Shown: piece by piece, positions 53,786 through 63,944 of the stretch
How the letters are laid out: every line of letters begins with the position of its first letter
Numbering within the stretch: the stretch's first letter is position 1
NCBI RefSeq assembly: GCF_002217655.1
Contig: NZ_NEWK01000001.1
Span: 1,250,001-1,314,000, forward strand
Source of the DNA: Geobacillus thermocatenulatus
Lineage (GTDB): Bacteria > Bacillota > Bacilli > Bacillales > Anoxybacillaceae
DNA: 64,000 nt
Direction of reading: 5' to 3'
The notes under the pieces: model-generated
Told to the model about the DNA's origin: nothing
Database searches by the model: none
Seen by the model: the letters and a program-made list of their open reading frames with translations, nothing else
Made by a program: the position numbers and the translations under genes

Positions 53786-55597
53786 ATGGGAACAACATTT
53801 AGGAAAGGTTTTTTATTTTGTCTCTTCTTGTTTATCTGTTTTTTCCATGTGTTTCCTTCCGCTAAAGCGGAAGCGGCCGGACCGCGTACGCAACAGCTTC
53901 CTGGGCGCGTGCTCGATTGGGTCATGGATGATCAAAATGGGTATATTTATGCGCTCACGGAAAAGGGGATGTTATTATTTATTGAAGCGAGCACATTGTC
54001 CATCAAAGAGCAGGAACCCGTTTCTCTGCGGGCATACAGCGCTTTATGGCGGAAATATACCCAGCGGTCGGTCACTCTTCTTTTGCGGGGCGGGAAGCTG
54101 TATGTGCCGTCTGAAACATCGATAGACGTTTTTGACGTCAAAACGAAACGGCTGATTCAACGAGCTCCGTATAACGGATTGCCGTTTGGCCTATTAGGCA
54201 ACAAAATCGTAACTTTCGGAAAGCAGTACGGGCGCGGGAAGACAACGTATGAGATGTACATGTGGGATTTGGCGGCGAAACGCCAAACAAGCCGGCTGAT
54301 TGCTGATCCTAACTTTTTTTCCGTTTTTTCAGAGGAAAATACGTTGTTTTTCGATGAGAAGCGAGGTCTGGCCTTCATCGGCCGCAATGTTTCCATTCCT
54401 GATTTAGCGGTATTGCGCCTGTCCGATTTGAAGGTGGTGAAGCGAGTTTCGTATCAAGGGCCGAGAGGCAGCGCGCCCACCCATCCGCTCATCGTTGACG
54501 GAAGCGATGTGTTTTTTGCGGGAAGGCGCATTGATGCCGGAAATATCAACATGGTGCACGACTGTTATAACGGCCCCGTTTTAGATGTTCAAGGGGTCTA
54601 CGTGGTGACAAATAAGGCGGTGTATGACCGTTACACCTCTGCTAAGATAAACATGCTTCCATTCCCGACGAACTATGCGTTGATGGATGCAAAGTACAAT
54701 TTGTATTTGATCAAAGAAGGGGAAAATCGAATTTATAAATATCCATTGCCGGCCGATGAGAGCTATTATGTTCGATCGTCCCATTATGCTTTCACCAATG
54801 TCCCCATTTCCCATTTGTCTTATGATTCGTCGACCGGATGGTTGTATGTGTTGTCCGCCGAAGACAGCAAACTGTTTGTCATTCGCGCCAGCGACATGAA
54901 AATGGTGAAAGAAATTCATCCCGGACCGCAGCCGACGGATGTAAAAATTGATGGCGGCAAGGTGTATGTTGCGCTATCGGGAGCGACGAAAATGGCGATT
55001 TACGACGCCAAAACAATGCGGTTTCTTGGAACGGTGCCGCTGATCGCTGCTCCCCGTTCATTGGCGATCGGGGACGGGAAAATTTTCTTCACGGACAATA
55101 GCCGCACGTTGACGGGATCGATTGCCGTTTATGATATGAAGACGAAAAAACAATGGCGAATCCCAAAGGTATTCATCAATCCGTTGATTGGGTATGACGA
55201 AAAACAAAATGTATTGTATGTCGGACAGGAAGGAACATCGGATCATGATCTGTATGCGGTGCGGCTTTCCGATTGGCATGTTTCGCCACTATTGTCCTTC
55301 CCTGGAGGGGATGATGCCTTTTTTATGAACGGCGGGGAGATTTTTTACGGAAAGGCGCGCATCAATCCAGCCCAGCCCAGCGCATTGGTGGCCGCTGAAT
55401 TTCCGGAGCCGCTGCGGGCGGCGAGCCGTCAATATATCATCACCAGCCGCGCCATTTATAACCGGGCAACAGGAACGAAAATCGCCGATTTGTCATCTGA
55501 AGCGTTGCTCGCAACGGCTGGAGATGATGGAATGATCTTCACGTATCGAAAAGTGGCTACGAACCATTATTTGATTAAGCAAAAACTGTCTCAATAA
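53786..55597 (+). CDS. Secreted beta-propeller protein
   Basis: 603 residues from ATG 53786 (RBS GGGGGATTGGA). Sec signal peptide with hydrophobic core FLFCLFLFICFFHVFP and likely cleavage after AKAEA near residue 31. The mature part is a series of WD40/YVTN-like blades (VLDWVMDDQNGYIYALTEKG; LSYDSSTGWLYVLSAEDSKL; PTDVKIDGGKVYVALSGATK). No enzymatic motif, anchor or LPXTG visible. It is of the same general class as the lipoprotein at 10018-10995. Function unknown. Confidence 0.75.
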   Translation: MGTTFRKGFLFCLFLFICFFHVFPSAKAEAAGPRTQQLPGRVLDWVMDDQNGYIYALTEKGMLLFIEASTLSIKEQEPVSLRAYSALWRKYTQRSVTLLLRGGKLYVPSETSIDVFDVKTKRLIQRAPYNGLPFGLLGNKIVTFGKQYGRGKTTYEMYMWDLAAKRQTSRLIADPNFFSVFSEENTLFFDEKRGLAFIGRNVSIPDLAVLRLSDLKVVKRVSYQGPRGSAPTHPLIVDGSDVFFAGRRIDAGNINMVHDCYNGPVLDVQGVYVVTNKAVYDRYTSAKINMLPFPTNYALMDAKYNLYLIKEGENRIYKYPLPADESYYVRSSHYAFTNVPISHLSYDSSTGWLYVLSAEDSKLFVIRASDMKMVKEIHPGPQPTDVKIDGGKVYVALSGATKMAIYDAKTMRFLGTVPLIAAPRSLAIGDGKIFFTDNSRTLTGSIAVYDMKTKKQWRIPKVFINPLIGYDEKQNVLYVGQEGTSDHDLYAVRLSDWHVSPLLSFPGGDDAFFMNGGEIFYGKARINPAQPSALVAAEFPEPLRAASRQYIITSRAIYNRATGTKIADLSSEALLATAGDDGMIFTYRKVATNHYLIKQKLSQ

Positions 55598-55657
55598 AAT
55601 TGCCATTGCTGGGAGCGTTGGTGCTCTCCAAAGCGCATGAAACAGTTTTCACAATGT

Positions 55658-55691
55658 CTAGACGGGCTCGTACCTCCGCCCGTCTAGTTTT
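55658..55691 (+). terminator. Terminator after the beta-propeller gene
   Basis: CTAGACGGGC / GCCCGTCTAG perfect 10-bp stem with 10-base loop and four T. Confidence 0.85.
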
Positions 55692-55782
55692 ATAAAGAAG
55701 CAAATATGTCATAATGAGGATGATGCCCAAGGGTGAATTTTCCAAGGCGTTCAATCACTGAAACACGTCTGTTCACAGATAG

Positions 55783-57162
<1,380 letters not shown>

Positions 57163-57188
57163 ACAGAGGCGGGGAAGCCCCCGCCATT

Positions 57189-57605
57189 TTACCAGTCTTT
57201 AGGGCGGCCATGGCGAATATTCAATCGTTTAAAATGTTTGTCCCAAGTCACGACATCTTCTGGGGGATTCGCTTTTGCATGAGCGGCGATATATGCGTCG
57301 ATGAAGTCCACCTTTTTCTCGCCATAATCTCGAAGCGCCTGTTGCACAACATCTTTTTCCTCTGTTTCGATCCCGATCCCGTTGGTAAACTTTAATAAGG
57401 CGGCGGAAATGTCGGACGGCGATGCTTGATAGACGGAGGCCAGCACCCAGCAACATTCTGCGACGACGAGCGGATTAAGGCGCAAAATCAATTCTCCTGC
57501 TTCTACTTTCTGCAACATGTCTCCAACTTCTTCCGCAAGCTCTTGAGGATGGCCGGTCATGATTCGAATCACGACATTTGTGTCAATCCACAGCTTGCGA
57601 GCCAC
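57189..57605 (-). CDS. PIN-domain (VapC-like) toxin
   Basis: 138-residue RNase-fold protein with the PIN acidic set: Asp8 in LWIDTNVVIRI, Glu50 in VVAECCW, Asp99 and Asp102 in KVDFIDAYIAA, and Asp121. GTG start at 57605 directly abuts the antitoxin stop, so translation is coupled. VapC-type toxins cleave tRNA or rRNA. Intact. Confidence 0.9.
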   Translation of the reverse strand: MARKLWIDTNVVIRIMTGHPQELAEEVGDMLQKVEAGELILRLNPLVVAECCWVLASVYQASPSDISAALLKFTNGIGIETEEKDVVQQALRDYGEKKVDFIDAYIAAHAKANPPEDVVTWDKHFKRLNIRHGRPKDW

Positions 57606-57917
57606 CTATTTTTCCTCCCCGTCTTTCAATTCCTCTGCTCCCATCGTCCGATATGCTTCATCTCGGATTTCCTCAACAGGGCGGAACGGCTGATTGGTTT
57701 TGAGAATGCCGATTAATTGTGACAAGCGATATTTCTTCGTGACTTCCACTTTTATTTCTCCATCTTGGTTGACCATAAACGTCAGATCGTCTCCTTCGGT
57801 GAGGCCTAATGTTTTTCGGATTTCAACGGGAATCACCACTTGGCCGCGGCTCGACAGCTTGCTTGTCGCTTTCATGACGATCGGCGATGGTTGATCCGAA
57901 ACATTCATTTTTTCCAT
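57606..57917 (-). CDS. AbrB-family antitoxin of the PIN toxin
   Basis: 103 residues from ATG 57917; the GTG at 57944 would put the RBS (GGAAGGAG) inside the gene. The SpoVT/AbrB DNA-binding domain is TSKLSSRGQVVIPVEIRKTL to about residue 55, followed by a toxin-binding tail (LSQLIGILKTNQPFRPVEEI). Likely autorepressor; the AT-rich 57945-58020 stretch should contain the promoter. Confidence 0.88.
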   Translation of the reverse strand: MEKMNVSDQPSPIVMKATSKLSSRGQVVIPVEIRKTLGLTEGDDLTFMVNQDGEIKVEVTKKYRLSQLIGILKTNQPFRPVEEIRDEAYRTMGAEELKDGEEK

Positions 57918-58126
57918 TGGCGTGTTTCGCTCCTTCCTAAACACTTTTTATACTTATCTTTATTATATGTCTTATTTGTGTGTTTAATCAATCATTGAAA
58001 ATCATATTATTTTTGGTGTAGTAAGAAATTATGTAGGGGGACAACAACAAGGATGAGAATGGACGTTGAACACTCTCTTGCCTACGCTCATACGTGGAAG
58101 AGGGGGCTTCTCGGTTTGAAAAGATC
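57918..58126. other. AT-rich promoter region and spacer
   Basis: Upstream region of the toxin-antitoxin operon; a plus-strand ORF at 58053-58244 lacks support. Nothing else seen. Confidence 0.4.
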
Positions 58127-58161
58127 AAACAGCCGGTCCCATCGGGGGATCGGCTGTTTTT
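58127..58161 (-). terminator. Terminator of the cyclase-family gene
   Basis: AAACAGCCGGTCCC / GGGGATCGGCTGTTT hairpin overlapping the stop codon of the minus-strand gene; T runs occur on both sides, so it may act in both directions. Confidence 0.75.
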
Positions 58162-58777
58162 ACGGCTCGCGGTCCAACAGCAAGACGCGCGCCGGTGCGG
58201 CGTCGGTGCCGACGAGTTTGAGCGGAGCGGCGACCATGAAATAGCGGCCTTCGGGGACGTCTTTCAGCCGCAGCCCTTCGATGATGATGACGCCGGCCGA
58301 AAAGAGCGTTTTATGGGTCGGATGGCCTTCTTGCGCTCGCTCAATGCCAAGGGCGTCGATGCCGACGCCGCGGATTTGTTTGTCGGCTAGATACCGGGCC
58401 GCGTCTTCGGCGACGAAAATAAACTCAAAGTTAAATGCATCATCAAAGGAGTTTTTCGTTTTAAACAGAACGAAGTCCCCTTCTTGAATGTCAAGATGCG
58501 CGATGTCGTCTTTCGTGATCCGGTCGTTGACATCGGTTAAATCGAACAGCTTGCACGGGCCGACGAGGTCGTCCAATGGAATCGTTTCAAACGTCGCCCC
58601 GCCTTCGACCATATGGAGGGGGGCGTCAATGTGCGTGCCGGTGTGCACGTCCATGTCAATGCGCGATTCGGTCACATAGCCGTTGGTGACGGTGGTGCGC
58701 TTCGGTTGTTTTTCCGGTTTGTTTTTATATACGGGCATGCCCTCGTAAATCGGGGCCGTGACGTCATACACCTTCAT
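58160..58777 (-). CDS. Cyclase-family metal-dependent hydrolase (KynB-like)
   Basis: 205 residues with the cyclase/kynurenine formamidase signature HTGTHIDAPLHMVEGG (about 45-60) that binds the metal, and a later conserved His/Glu region (QEGHPTHKTLFSAGVIIIEG). Hydrolyses amide or lactone bonds of small molecules. No tryptophan-catabolism genes are nearby, so kynurenine formamidase is not supported. Lies 73 bp downstream of zwf on the same strand. Confidence 0.85.
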   Translation of the reverse strand: MKVYDVTAPIYEGMPVYKNKPEKQPKRTTVTNGYVTESRIDMDVHTGTHIDAPLHMVEGGATFETIPLDDLVGPCKLFDLTDVNDRITKDDIAHLDIQEGDFVLFKTKNSFDDAFNFEFIFVAEDAARYLADKQIRGVGIDALGIERAQEGHPTHKTLFSAGVIIIEGLRLKDVPEGRYFMVAAPLKLVGTDAAPARVLLLDREP

Positions 58778-58850
58778 CGTTCATTCGCTCCTTTGCATGA
58801 GAGATAACGCTCGCTTGTCCAAAAGGGCGGCGGGCGCAAACGATTCGCGG

Positions 58851-60344
58851 TTATGGCCGCGGATGCTCGATCGGCCACCAGTGGAAGCCGTCTTGTTTGA
58901 GCAGCTCGTCCGCGGCCGCCGGGCCCATGGAGCCAGCCGCGTAGTTCGGAAAGTCGGAAGCTTTTGTGTTCGCCCACACTTCAGAAATCGGGTCGACAAA
59001 CTGCCATGACGCTGCCACCTCGTCCCAATGGGTGAAGTTCGTCGCATCGCCCCGCATGCAGTCGTACAGCAGTTTTTCATACGCTTCCGGCGTGTTGATC
59101 CCGTCGATGCAGTTGTTGCAATAGTCGAGTTGAAATGGAGCTGTTATGGTCGTCGATTCCCCGGTTTTTTTGCCGTTTAAATGAAGGGTGATCCCTTCGT
59201 CTGGCTGGATGTGGATGACGAGCAAGTTCGGGGCGATCGTCTCATTCGTCCGGTAATACAAGTTCATCGGTACATCTTTAAATTGGACGACGATTTTCGT
59301 CGATTTTTCCGCCATCCGTTTGCCGGTGCGGATGTAAAACGGCACGCCGGCCCAACGGAAGTTGTCGATCAAAAGTTTCCCAGCGACGAACGTTTCCGTG
59401 TTCGAGTCTGGATCGACGTTTGGCTCCTCACGGTACGCCGGCACGTGTTTGCCGTGGATGGCTCCGCGCCCGTATTGGCCGCGCACGAAATAGCGGTCGA
59501 CTTCATCGTGCGCAATCGGGCGCAAGGCGCGCAACACTTTCACTTTTTCATGGCGGATGTCATCAGTTGTTAGTTTGATCGGCGGCTCCATCGCCAACAG
59601 GGCGACCATTTGCAGCATATGGTTTTGCACCATGTCGCGCAGCGCCCCGGAATGGTCGTAGTAGCGGCCACGGTCTTCGACGCCGAGCGTTTCGCTTGAT
59701 GTGATTTGAATGTTGGCGATGAACCGGTTGTTCCAAAGCGGCTCGAAAATGGCGTTTGAAAAGCGGATGACCTCGATGTTTTGCACCATTTCTTTGCCGA
59801 GGTAATGGTCGATCCGGTAAATTTCCCGCTCGGAAAAGACGCGGCGAATCTCGCCATTCAGCTTCTCGGCGCTCGCCAAGTCGTGCCCGAACGGCTTTTC
59901 GATGACGAGCCGCTTAAAGCCGCGCGTTTCCGTCAATCCTTCTGACTGCAAGCGGGACGTGACGGTGCCGAAAAATTCCGGCGCCATCGCCAAATAAAAG
60001 ATGCGGTTGCCTTCGGCCGCGTATATGCCGTCGAGCTGTTCGAGGAGCGACTTTAAGCGCTGGTACGACTCGGCTTCCGTCACGTCGAACGGATGATAGT
60101 AGAAATGGGAGGTGAATCGGCCGTCGGTGAGCTTCTGCTGAAACGCCGTTTCGACCGAGTCGCGCACATAGTTCCGGAACTCATCGGCCGACAGCGGACG
60201 GCGCGCGACGCCGACGACGGCGAACTGGTCGTTTAGGTGCCCTTTTTCATACAGGCGGTAAAGGGAAGGAAACAGTTTCCGTTTCGCCAAATCTCCCGTT
60301 GCTCCGAAAATGACGATGATCGATTTCGGGTTCATGTTGTCCAC
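58851..60344 (-). CDS. zwf: Glucose-6-phosphate 1-dehydrogenase
   Basis: First step of the oxidative pentose phosphate pathway, giving NADPH. 497 residues. Nucleotide-binding IIVIFGATGDLAKRKLFPSL at residues 9-28 and active-site RIDHYLGKEMVQ at about 180 are intact. Start GTG 60344 (MDNMNPKS), or the ATG 9 bp later. Promoter at 60389-60417. Synteny zwf-rnz-namA-proI as in B. subtilis. Confidence 0.96.
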   Translation of the reverse strand: MDNMNPKSIIVIFGATGDLAKRKLFPSLYRLYEKGHLNDQFAVVGVARRPLSADEFRNYVRDSVETAFQQKLTDGRFTSHFYYHPFDVTEAESYQRLKSLLEQLDGIYAAEGNRIFYLAMAPEFFGTVTSRLQSEGLTETRGFKRLVIEKPFGHDLASAEKLNGEIRRVFSEREIYRIDHYLGKEMVQNIEVIRFSNAIFEPLWNNRFIANIQITSSETLGVEDRGRYYDHSGALRDMVQNHMLQMVALLAMEPPIKLTTDDIRHEKVKVLRALRPIAHDEVDRYFVRGQYGRGAIHGKHVPAYREEPNVDPDSNTETFVAGKLLIDNFRWAGVPFYIRTGKRMAEKSTKIVVQFKDVPMNLYYRTNETIAPNLLVIHIQPDEGITLHLNGKKTGESTTITAPFQLDYCNNCIDGINTPEAYEKLLYDCMRGDATNFTHWDEVAASWQFVDPISEVWANTKASDFPNYAAGSMGPAAADELLKQDGFHWWPIEHPRP

Positions 60345-60388
60345 CGTATGTACCTCGCTTTAGCCAATTTTTTCTCTTCAATGAAACC

Positions 60389-60417
60389 ATTGTAGAGGTT
60401 TGCCGGTCGGAACGCAA
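60389..60417 (-). promoter_or_regulatory. Promoter of zwf
   Basis: Minus strand: TTGCGT (60412-60417), 17 bp, TACAAT (60389-60394). Confidence 0.7.
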
Positions 60418-60464
60418 ACACTTTGTTGCGTTCCGGCGGCAAAGCATTTTATGTTCATGAAAGA

Positions 60465-60488
60465 GCCGGGCGCCAACCCGGCGTTTTT
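60465..60488 (+). terminator. Stand-alone terminator-like hairpin between zwf and rnz
   Basis: GCCGGG / CCCGGC stem, 6-base loop, then GTTTTT. No plus-strand gene ends before it, so it may attenuate rnz or end an unannotated short transcript. Confidence 0.6.
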
Positions 60489-60573
60489 GAGCGCAAAAGA
60501 AAGTTGAAAAGCGGTTTTGACATTGGTACGCTAACAACAGGCCATATTGAGCGAGAAAAAGGAGTGAAGCGCG

Positions 60574-61497
60574 TTGGAACTGTTGTTTTTAGGCACGGGC
60601 GCCGGCGTGCCGGCCAAAGAGCGCAACGTATCGTCCGTCGCCTTGCAGCTGCTTGACGAGCGCGGGGCGACATGGCTGTTTGACTGCGGAGAAGCGACGC
60701 AGCATCAAATTTTGCATACCGCCATTCGCCCACGCCGCATCGAGCATATTTTCATCACCCATTTGCATGGCGATCATCTATTCGGCCTGCCTGGGCTGCT
60801 TGGCAGCCGTTCGTTTCAAAGCGGCGAAACGCCGCTTACGGTCTTCGGCCCGAAAGGCATTCGCGCGTTTGTGGAGACGGCGCTGTCCGTCAGCGGGACG
60901 CGGCTGCGGTATGAATTGAACATCGCCGAGATCGAAGAAGGAGTCATTTTTGATGATGAACGGTTTCAAGTCATCGCCAAACGGCTCGACCACGGCATGC
61001 CGTCATACGGCTTCCGCGTCGTGGAAAAAGATTTGCCCGGCCCGCTCTTGGTTGAGCGATTGCAAGCGCTCGGCGTCCGCCCCGGCCCGATTTATCAAGA
61101 AATTAAGCAAGGAAAAACGGTCGTGCTGGATGACGGCACGGTCATCGACGGGCGCGAATTTGTCGGGCCGCCGCAAAAGGGGAGAATCGTCGCGGTGCTC
61201 GGCGACACCCGTTTTTGCGAAGCGGCGATTGAACTCGCCCGCGATGCCGATGTCGTCGTCCACGAGGCGACGTTTGCCGCGGCGGAACAGCGGCTGGCCC
61301 ATGACTATTTCCATTCCACGACCACAGACGCAGCCGAGGTGGCGAGGCGGGCCGGGGCGAAGCGGCTCATTTTGACCCATATCAGCTCTCGCTACCAAGG
61401 TGCGGCGGCGCTGCAGCTCGTCGCCGAGGCGCGCAGCGTGTTTCCGAACACCGAGCTAGCCGTTGATTTCGCCTCATTTTCGATCCCGCGCGGTTAA
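60574..61497 (+). CDS. rnz: Ribonuclease Z (tRNA 3' endonuclease)
   Basis: Removes 3' trailers from tRNA precursors lacking encoded CCA. 307 residues from TTG 60574 ([20 protein letters not shown]), RBS AAAAAGGAG. Metallo-beta-lactamase fold with metal motif [15 protein letters not shown] at about residue 61-75, further ligands in [17 protein letters not shown] and LTHIS. Its stop overlaps the convergent namA stop by 4 bp. Confidence 0.95.
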   Translation: MELLFLGTGAGVPAKERNVSSVALQLLDERGATWLFDCGEATQHQILHTAIRPRRIEHIFITHLHGDHLFGLPGLLGSRSFQSGETPLTVFGPKGIRAFVETALSVSGTRLRYELNIAEIEEGVIFDDERFQVIAKRLDHGMPSYGFRVVEKDLPGPLLVERLQALGVRPGPIYQEIKQGKTVVLDDGTVIDGREFVGPPQKGRIVAVLGDTRFCEAAIELARDADVVVHEATFAAAEQRLAHDYFHSTTTDAAEVARRAGAKRLILTHISSRYQGAAALQLVAEARSVFPNTELAVDFASFSIPRG

Positions 61498-62516
61498 AAC
61501 CGCCAGCCGCGCTCATATTGGACGGGCGCCGAGATTTTTGCGCCCAGCTCTCTCGCCGCGGCGTATGGCCAATACGGGTTGCGCAGCAGCTCGCGCCCCA
61601 AAAAGACGAGATCGGCGCGGCCGTTTTGCAAAATTTCTTCCGCTTGCCAGCCGGACGTAATGAGGCCGACAGCGCCGGTCGGGATGTCCGCTTCACGGCG
61701 GATCAGTTCGGCAAACGGCACTTGGTAGCCGGGATAGACGTTCATGCGCGCCGGCACGACGGCGCCGGAGCTGACGTCGACAAGGTCAACCCCTTGTTCT
61801 TTCATCCGCTTGGCGTATGGGACATAGTCTTTGGCCGTCAGCCCGTCCGGATGGTAGTCGGACGCTGAGATGCGGACAAAAAGCGGTCCGTCCCACACCT
61901 CGCGGACAGCGTCGATCACGTCGCCCAAGAAACGGTAACGGTTTTCCGGAGAGCCGCCGTATTCGTCTTGGCGCCGATTCGATAGCGGCGATAAAAATTC
62001 GTTAATGAGATAGCCGTGGGCGGCATGGATTTCAATGACGTCAAAGCCGGCTTCTTTTGCCCGCCGCGCCCCGTTTTGGAACGCCTGCACCGTTTCTTCA
62101 ATGTCGGCTTTCGTCATTTCTTTTGGCGTCGGCGACGAATCATCAAACGGGACGGCTGACGGAGCGATGATCTCTCCCGGCACTTGCGATTTTCTCCCCG
62201 CATGGGCAAGCTGGATGCCGATGGCCGCTCCATGCTCTTTCACAAGCCCAACGAGTTCGCGAAGCCCGGCGATATGGTCATCGCTCCAAATGCCTAAGTC
62301 GCGTTCAGAAATGCGGCCTTGCGGCGTCACGCCAGTCGCTTCAACGATAATCAAGCCGACTTGGCCGACAGCGCGAGCCGGGTAGTGGATTTTATGCCAC
62401 GTGCGTACGGCGCCGTCTTTCGTGTCGCACGAATACATGCACATTGGCGACATGACAATTCGGTTTTTCAGCGTCAGCCCGCGGATTGTATACGGCGAAA
62501 ACAGCATCGTGTTCAT
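61494..62516 (-). CDS. namA: NADPH dehydrogenase, old yellow enzyme family
   Basis: FMN-containing ene-reductase of 340 residues, B. subtilis YqjM type, reducing electrophilic alkenes and nitro compounds. Conserved N-terminus ([20 protein letters not shown], then MCMYSC with the modulating Cys), substrate His pair in [11 protein letters not shown] and [20 protein letters not shown], and FMN-binding [31 protein letters not shown] upstream of ATG 62516. Confidence 0.94.
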   Translation of the reverse strand: MNTMLFSPYTIRGLTLKNRIVMSPMCMYSCDTKDGAVRTWHKIHYPARAVGQVGLIIVEATGVTPQGRISERDLGIWSDDHIAGLRELVGLVKEHGAAIGIQLAHAGRKSQVPGEIIAPSAVPFDDSSPTPKEMTKADIEETVQAFQNGARRAKEAGFDVIEIHAAHGYLINEFLSPLSNRRQDEYGGSPENRYRFLGDVIDAVREVWDGPLFVRISASDYHPDGLTAKDYVPYAKRMKEQGVDLVDVSSGAVVPARMNVYPGYQVPFAELIRREADIPTGAVGLITSGWQAEEILQNGRADLVFLGRELLRNPYWPYAAARELGAKISAPVQYERGWRF

Positions 62517-62622
62517 GACAAGCAGCTCCTTTCTAGGCCAATGAATGGTTCATGACTGAATGATAGCACGCTGCTTATCAAAAGCAAAATAAAACGGATT
62601 GTCGCCGTGTTCGGGCTAGGCG

Positions 62623-62643
62623 GGAAAAGGAGCGGCGCGCTCC
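62623..62643 (-). terminator. Terminator after proI
   Basis: Minus strand GGAGCG / CGCTCC hairpin followed by TTTT, about 15 bp after the proI stop. Confidence 0.75.
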
Positions 62644-62656
62644 GGAGGTCCGCTCT

Positions 62657-63499
62657 TTACGCTTCGGCGATGGCAGCGAGAAGAGCGCTGCCGAGCTCTT
62701 CGGAGCGGGCCGTCGCCCGGCGGATGCAGGCGATGACCGCTTCTTGGAACCGGTATTGCTCAAGCACGCCAATGCCGGCTTCGGTCGTGCCGCCTGGGCT
62801 CGTGACTTCACGGCGCAGGACGGATGGGTGCTTGTCGGACGCTTTTAGCATCTCGGCTGCGCCGATGATCGTCTGCAAAATGAGCCGTTTGGCGACATCT
62901 CGCTCAAGGCCGATATCCGCCGCCGCTTTTTCCATCGCTTCGACCAAGTAATACACATACGCCGGACCGCTTCCGGACAGGCCGGTGACCGCATGCAAGT
63001 CCTTCTCCGGCACAACAGCGACGATGCCGACCGTTTCAAACAGCTGTTTGGCGATCTCAAGATGTTCTTTCGCGGCGAAGCGGCCGCCAGCGATGGCGGT
63101 CGCCGACAAACCGACGGCGGCGGATGTGTTTGGCATGGCGCGCACGACAGGAATGTTGCGCCCGGCGAGCCGTTCGATCGTTTCCGTTGTCACGCCGGCC
63201 AACAGTGAAAGAATAAGATGATCGGACCGGATGGATGGTGAGATGGCGTTCATGGCTTCGGCGATGTCTTTCGGCTTCATCGCCAAAATGACGATATCCG
63301 CTTGTTTGACGGCTTCTTGCGCGCACCCCGCTGCGCAAACACCGTATTGGCGCGCCAGTTCCTCGAGCCGAGCGCGGTTTTGTCGGTTGGCGACGACAAT
63401 GTGCGCCGGATGGCAAAACGCTTTCGTCATGCCGGCGATGAGCGCTTCCGCCATCGAGCCGGCGCCGATGAGCGCGATCGTTCGTTCGTTGTTCATCAT
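62657..63499 (-). CDS. proI: Pyrroline-5-carboxylate reductase
   Basis: Last step of proline synthesis. 280 residues from ATG 63499 (RBS AAGGAGGAG); the longer frame to 63532 would start inside the leader terminator. NADP-binding IALIGAGSMAEALIAGM at the N-terminus; signature region GLSGSGPAYVYYLVEAMEKA and TSPGGTTEAGIGVLEQ in the C-terminal dimerisation domain. Named proI by synteny with namA and by the T-box in front of it. Confidence 0.93.
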   Translation of the reverse strand: MMNNERTIALIGAGSMAEALIAGMTKAFCHPAHIVVANRQNRARLEELARQYGVCAAGCAQEAVKQADIVILAMKPKDIAEAMNAISPSIRSDHLILSLLAGVTTETIERLAGRNIPVVRAMPNTSAAVGLSATAIAGGRFAAKEHLEIAKQLFETVGIVAVVPEKDLHAVTGLSGSGPAYVYYLVEAMEKAAADIGLERDVAKRLILQTIIGAAEMLKASDKHPSVLRREVTSPGGTTEAGIGVLEQYRFQEAVIACIRRATARSEELGSALLAAIAEA

Positions 63500-63530
63500 T
63501 CCACTCCTCCTTGCCTTGGTGTATCCATCC

Positions 63531-63797
63531 AAAAGAAAAAGGTTTCCCGTCCTGCAAAAGGACGGAAAACCTTCGTTTCCGCGGTACCACCTTTTTTGGC
63601 CCGATTTGGCCCAAGCGCCAAACAGGCCCGACTCTGCCCCGATAACGCCGGGGAGGCGTTTAGGTTGGCCTAACAGCTCCTAGGGTAGGTTCAACCGCAA
63701 AGAGGGCCGCAAAGCCTTCCAGCCGCGGGCTTCGCTCTCTGGTGCCGTTTGCGGTTTACTGGCCCTGTTCATCGCCTGTTTTGCCGTATCATGATTT
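63531..63797 (-). ncRNA. T-box leader of proI, probable proline specifier
   Basis: Minus-strand leader of about 265 nt. The T-box sequence GGTGGTACCGCG is exact at 63580-63591, followed by terminator GGTTTTCCGTCC / GGACGGGAAACC (63541-63572) and TTTTTCTTTT. Upstream lies a stem I region with paired GCAAACGGCACCAG ... TGCGG segments; the specifier loop GAACCTACC offers CCU (Pro) at 63687-63689 followed by the usual purine. Uncharged tRNA-Pro should stabilise the antiterminator. Matches known T-box control of proI in Bacillus. Confidence 0.93.
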
Positions 63798-63804
63798 ATT
63801 TGTC

Positions 63805-63834
63805 ATTATGCCGCGGGACGAGCACGGTTGTCAA
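63805..63834 (-). promoter_or_regulatory. Promoter of the T-box/proI transcript
   Basis: Minus strand TTGACA (63829-63834), 18 bp, CATAAT (63805-63810). Confidence 0.8.
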
Positions 63835-63926
63835 GAGAGGAGAGCGAATTTTTTTGCAATTTCGTCGTGCGGAAGAAAAAGGCATGACAAATGGATGAAA
63901 TCAGTGTAAACTGTAAAATAAAATAT

Positions 63927-63944
63927 AATGAATCATTATTCATT
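63927..63944. promoter_or_regulatory. ArgR/AhrC-type ARG box over a plus-strand promoter
   Basis: AATGAATCATTATTCATT matches the 18-bp ARG box palindrome (WNTGAATWWWWATTCANW) with one mismatch. It overlaps the -10 TATAAT at 63924-63929 of a plus-strand promoter. GAAGGGAA at the right edge (63993-64000) looks like the RBS of a gene starting just outside the window, presumably an arginine gene such as argC; that identity is inference. Confidence 0.65.

Noticed and set aside
58053-58244. 63-codon plus-strand ORF near the cyclase-gene terminator
   Set aside because: It runs through the terminator hairpin and into the antisense of the cyclase gene; no RBS-supported product.
58160-58777. Kynurenine formamidase function for the cyclase-family protein
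   Set aside because: Only the family signature supports it; no kynureninase or tryptophan dioxygenase gene is near.
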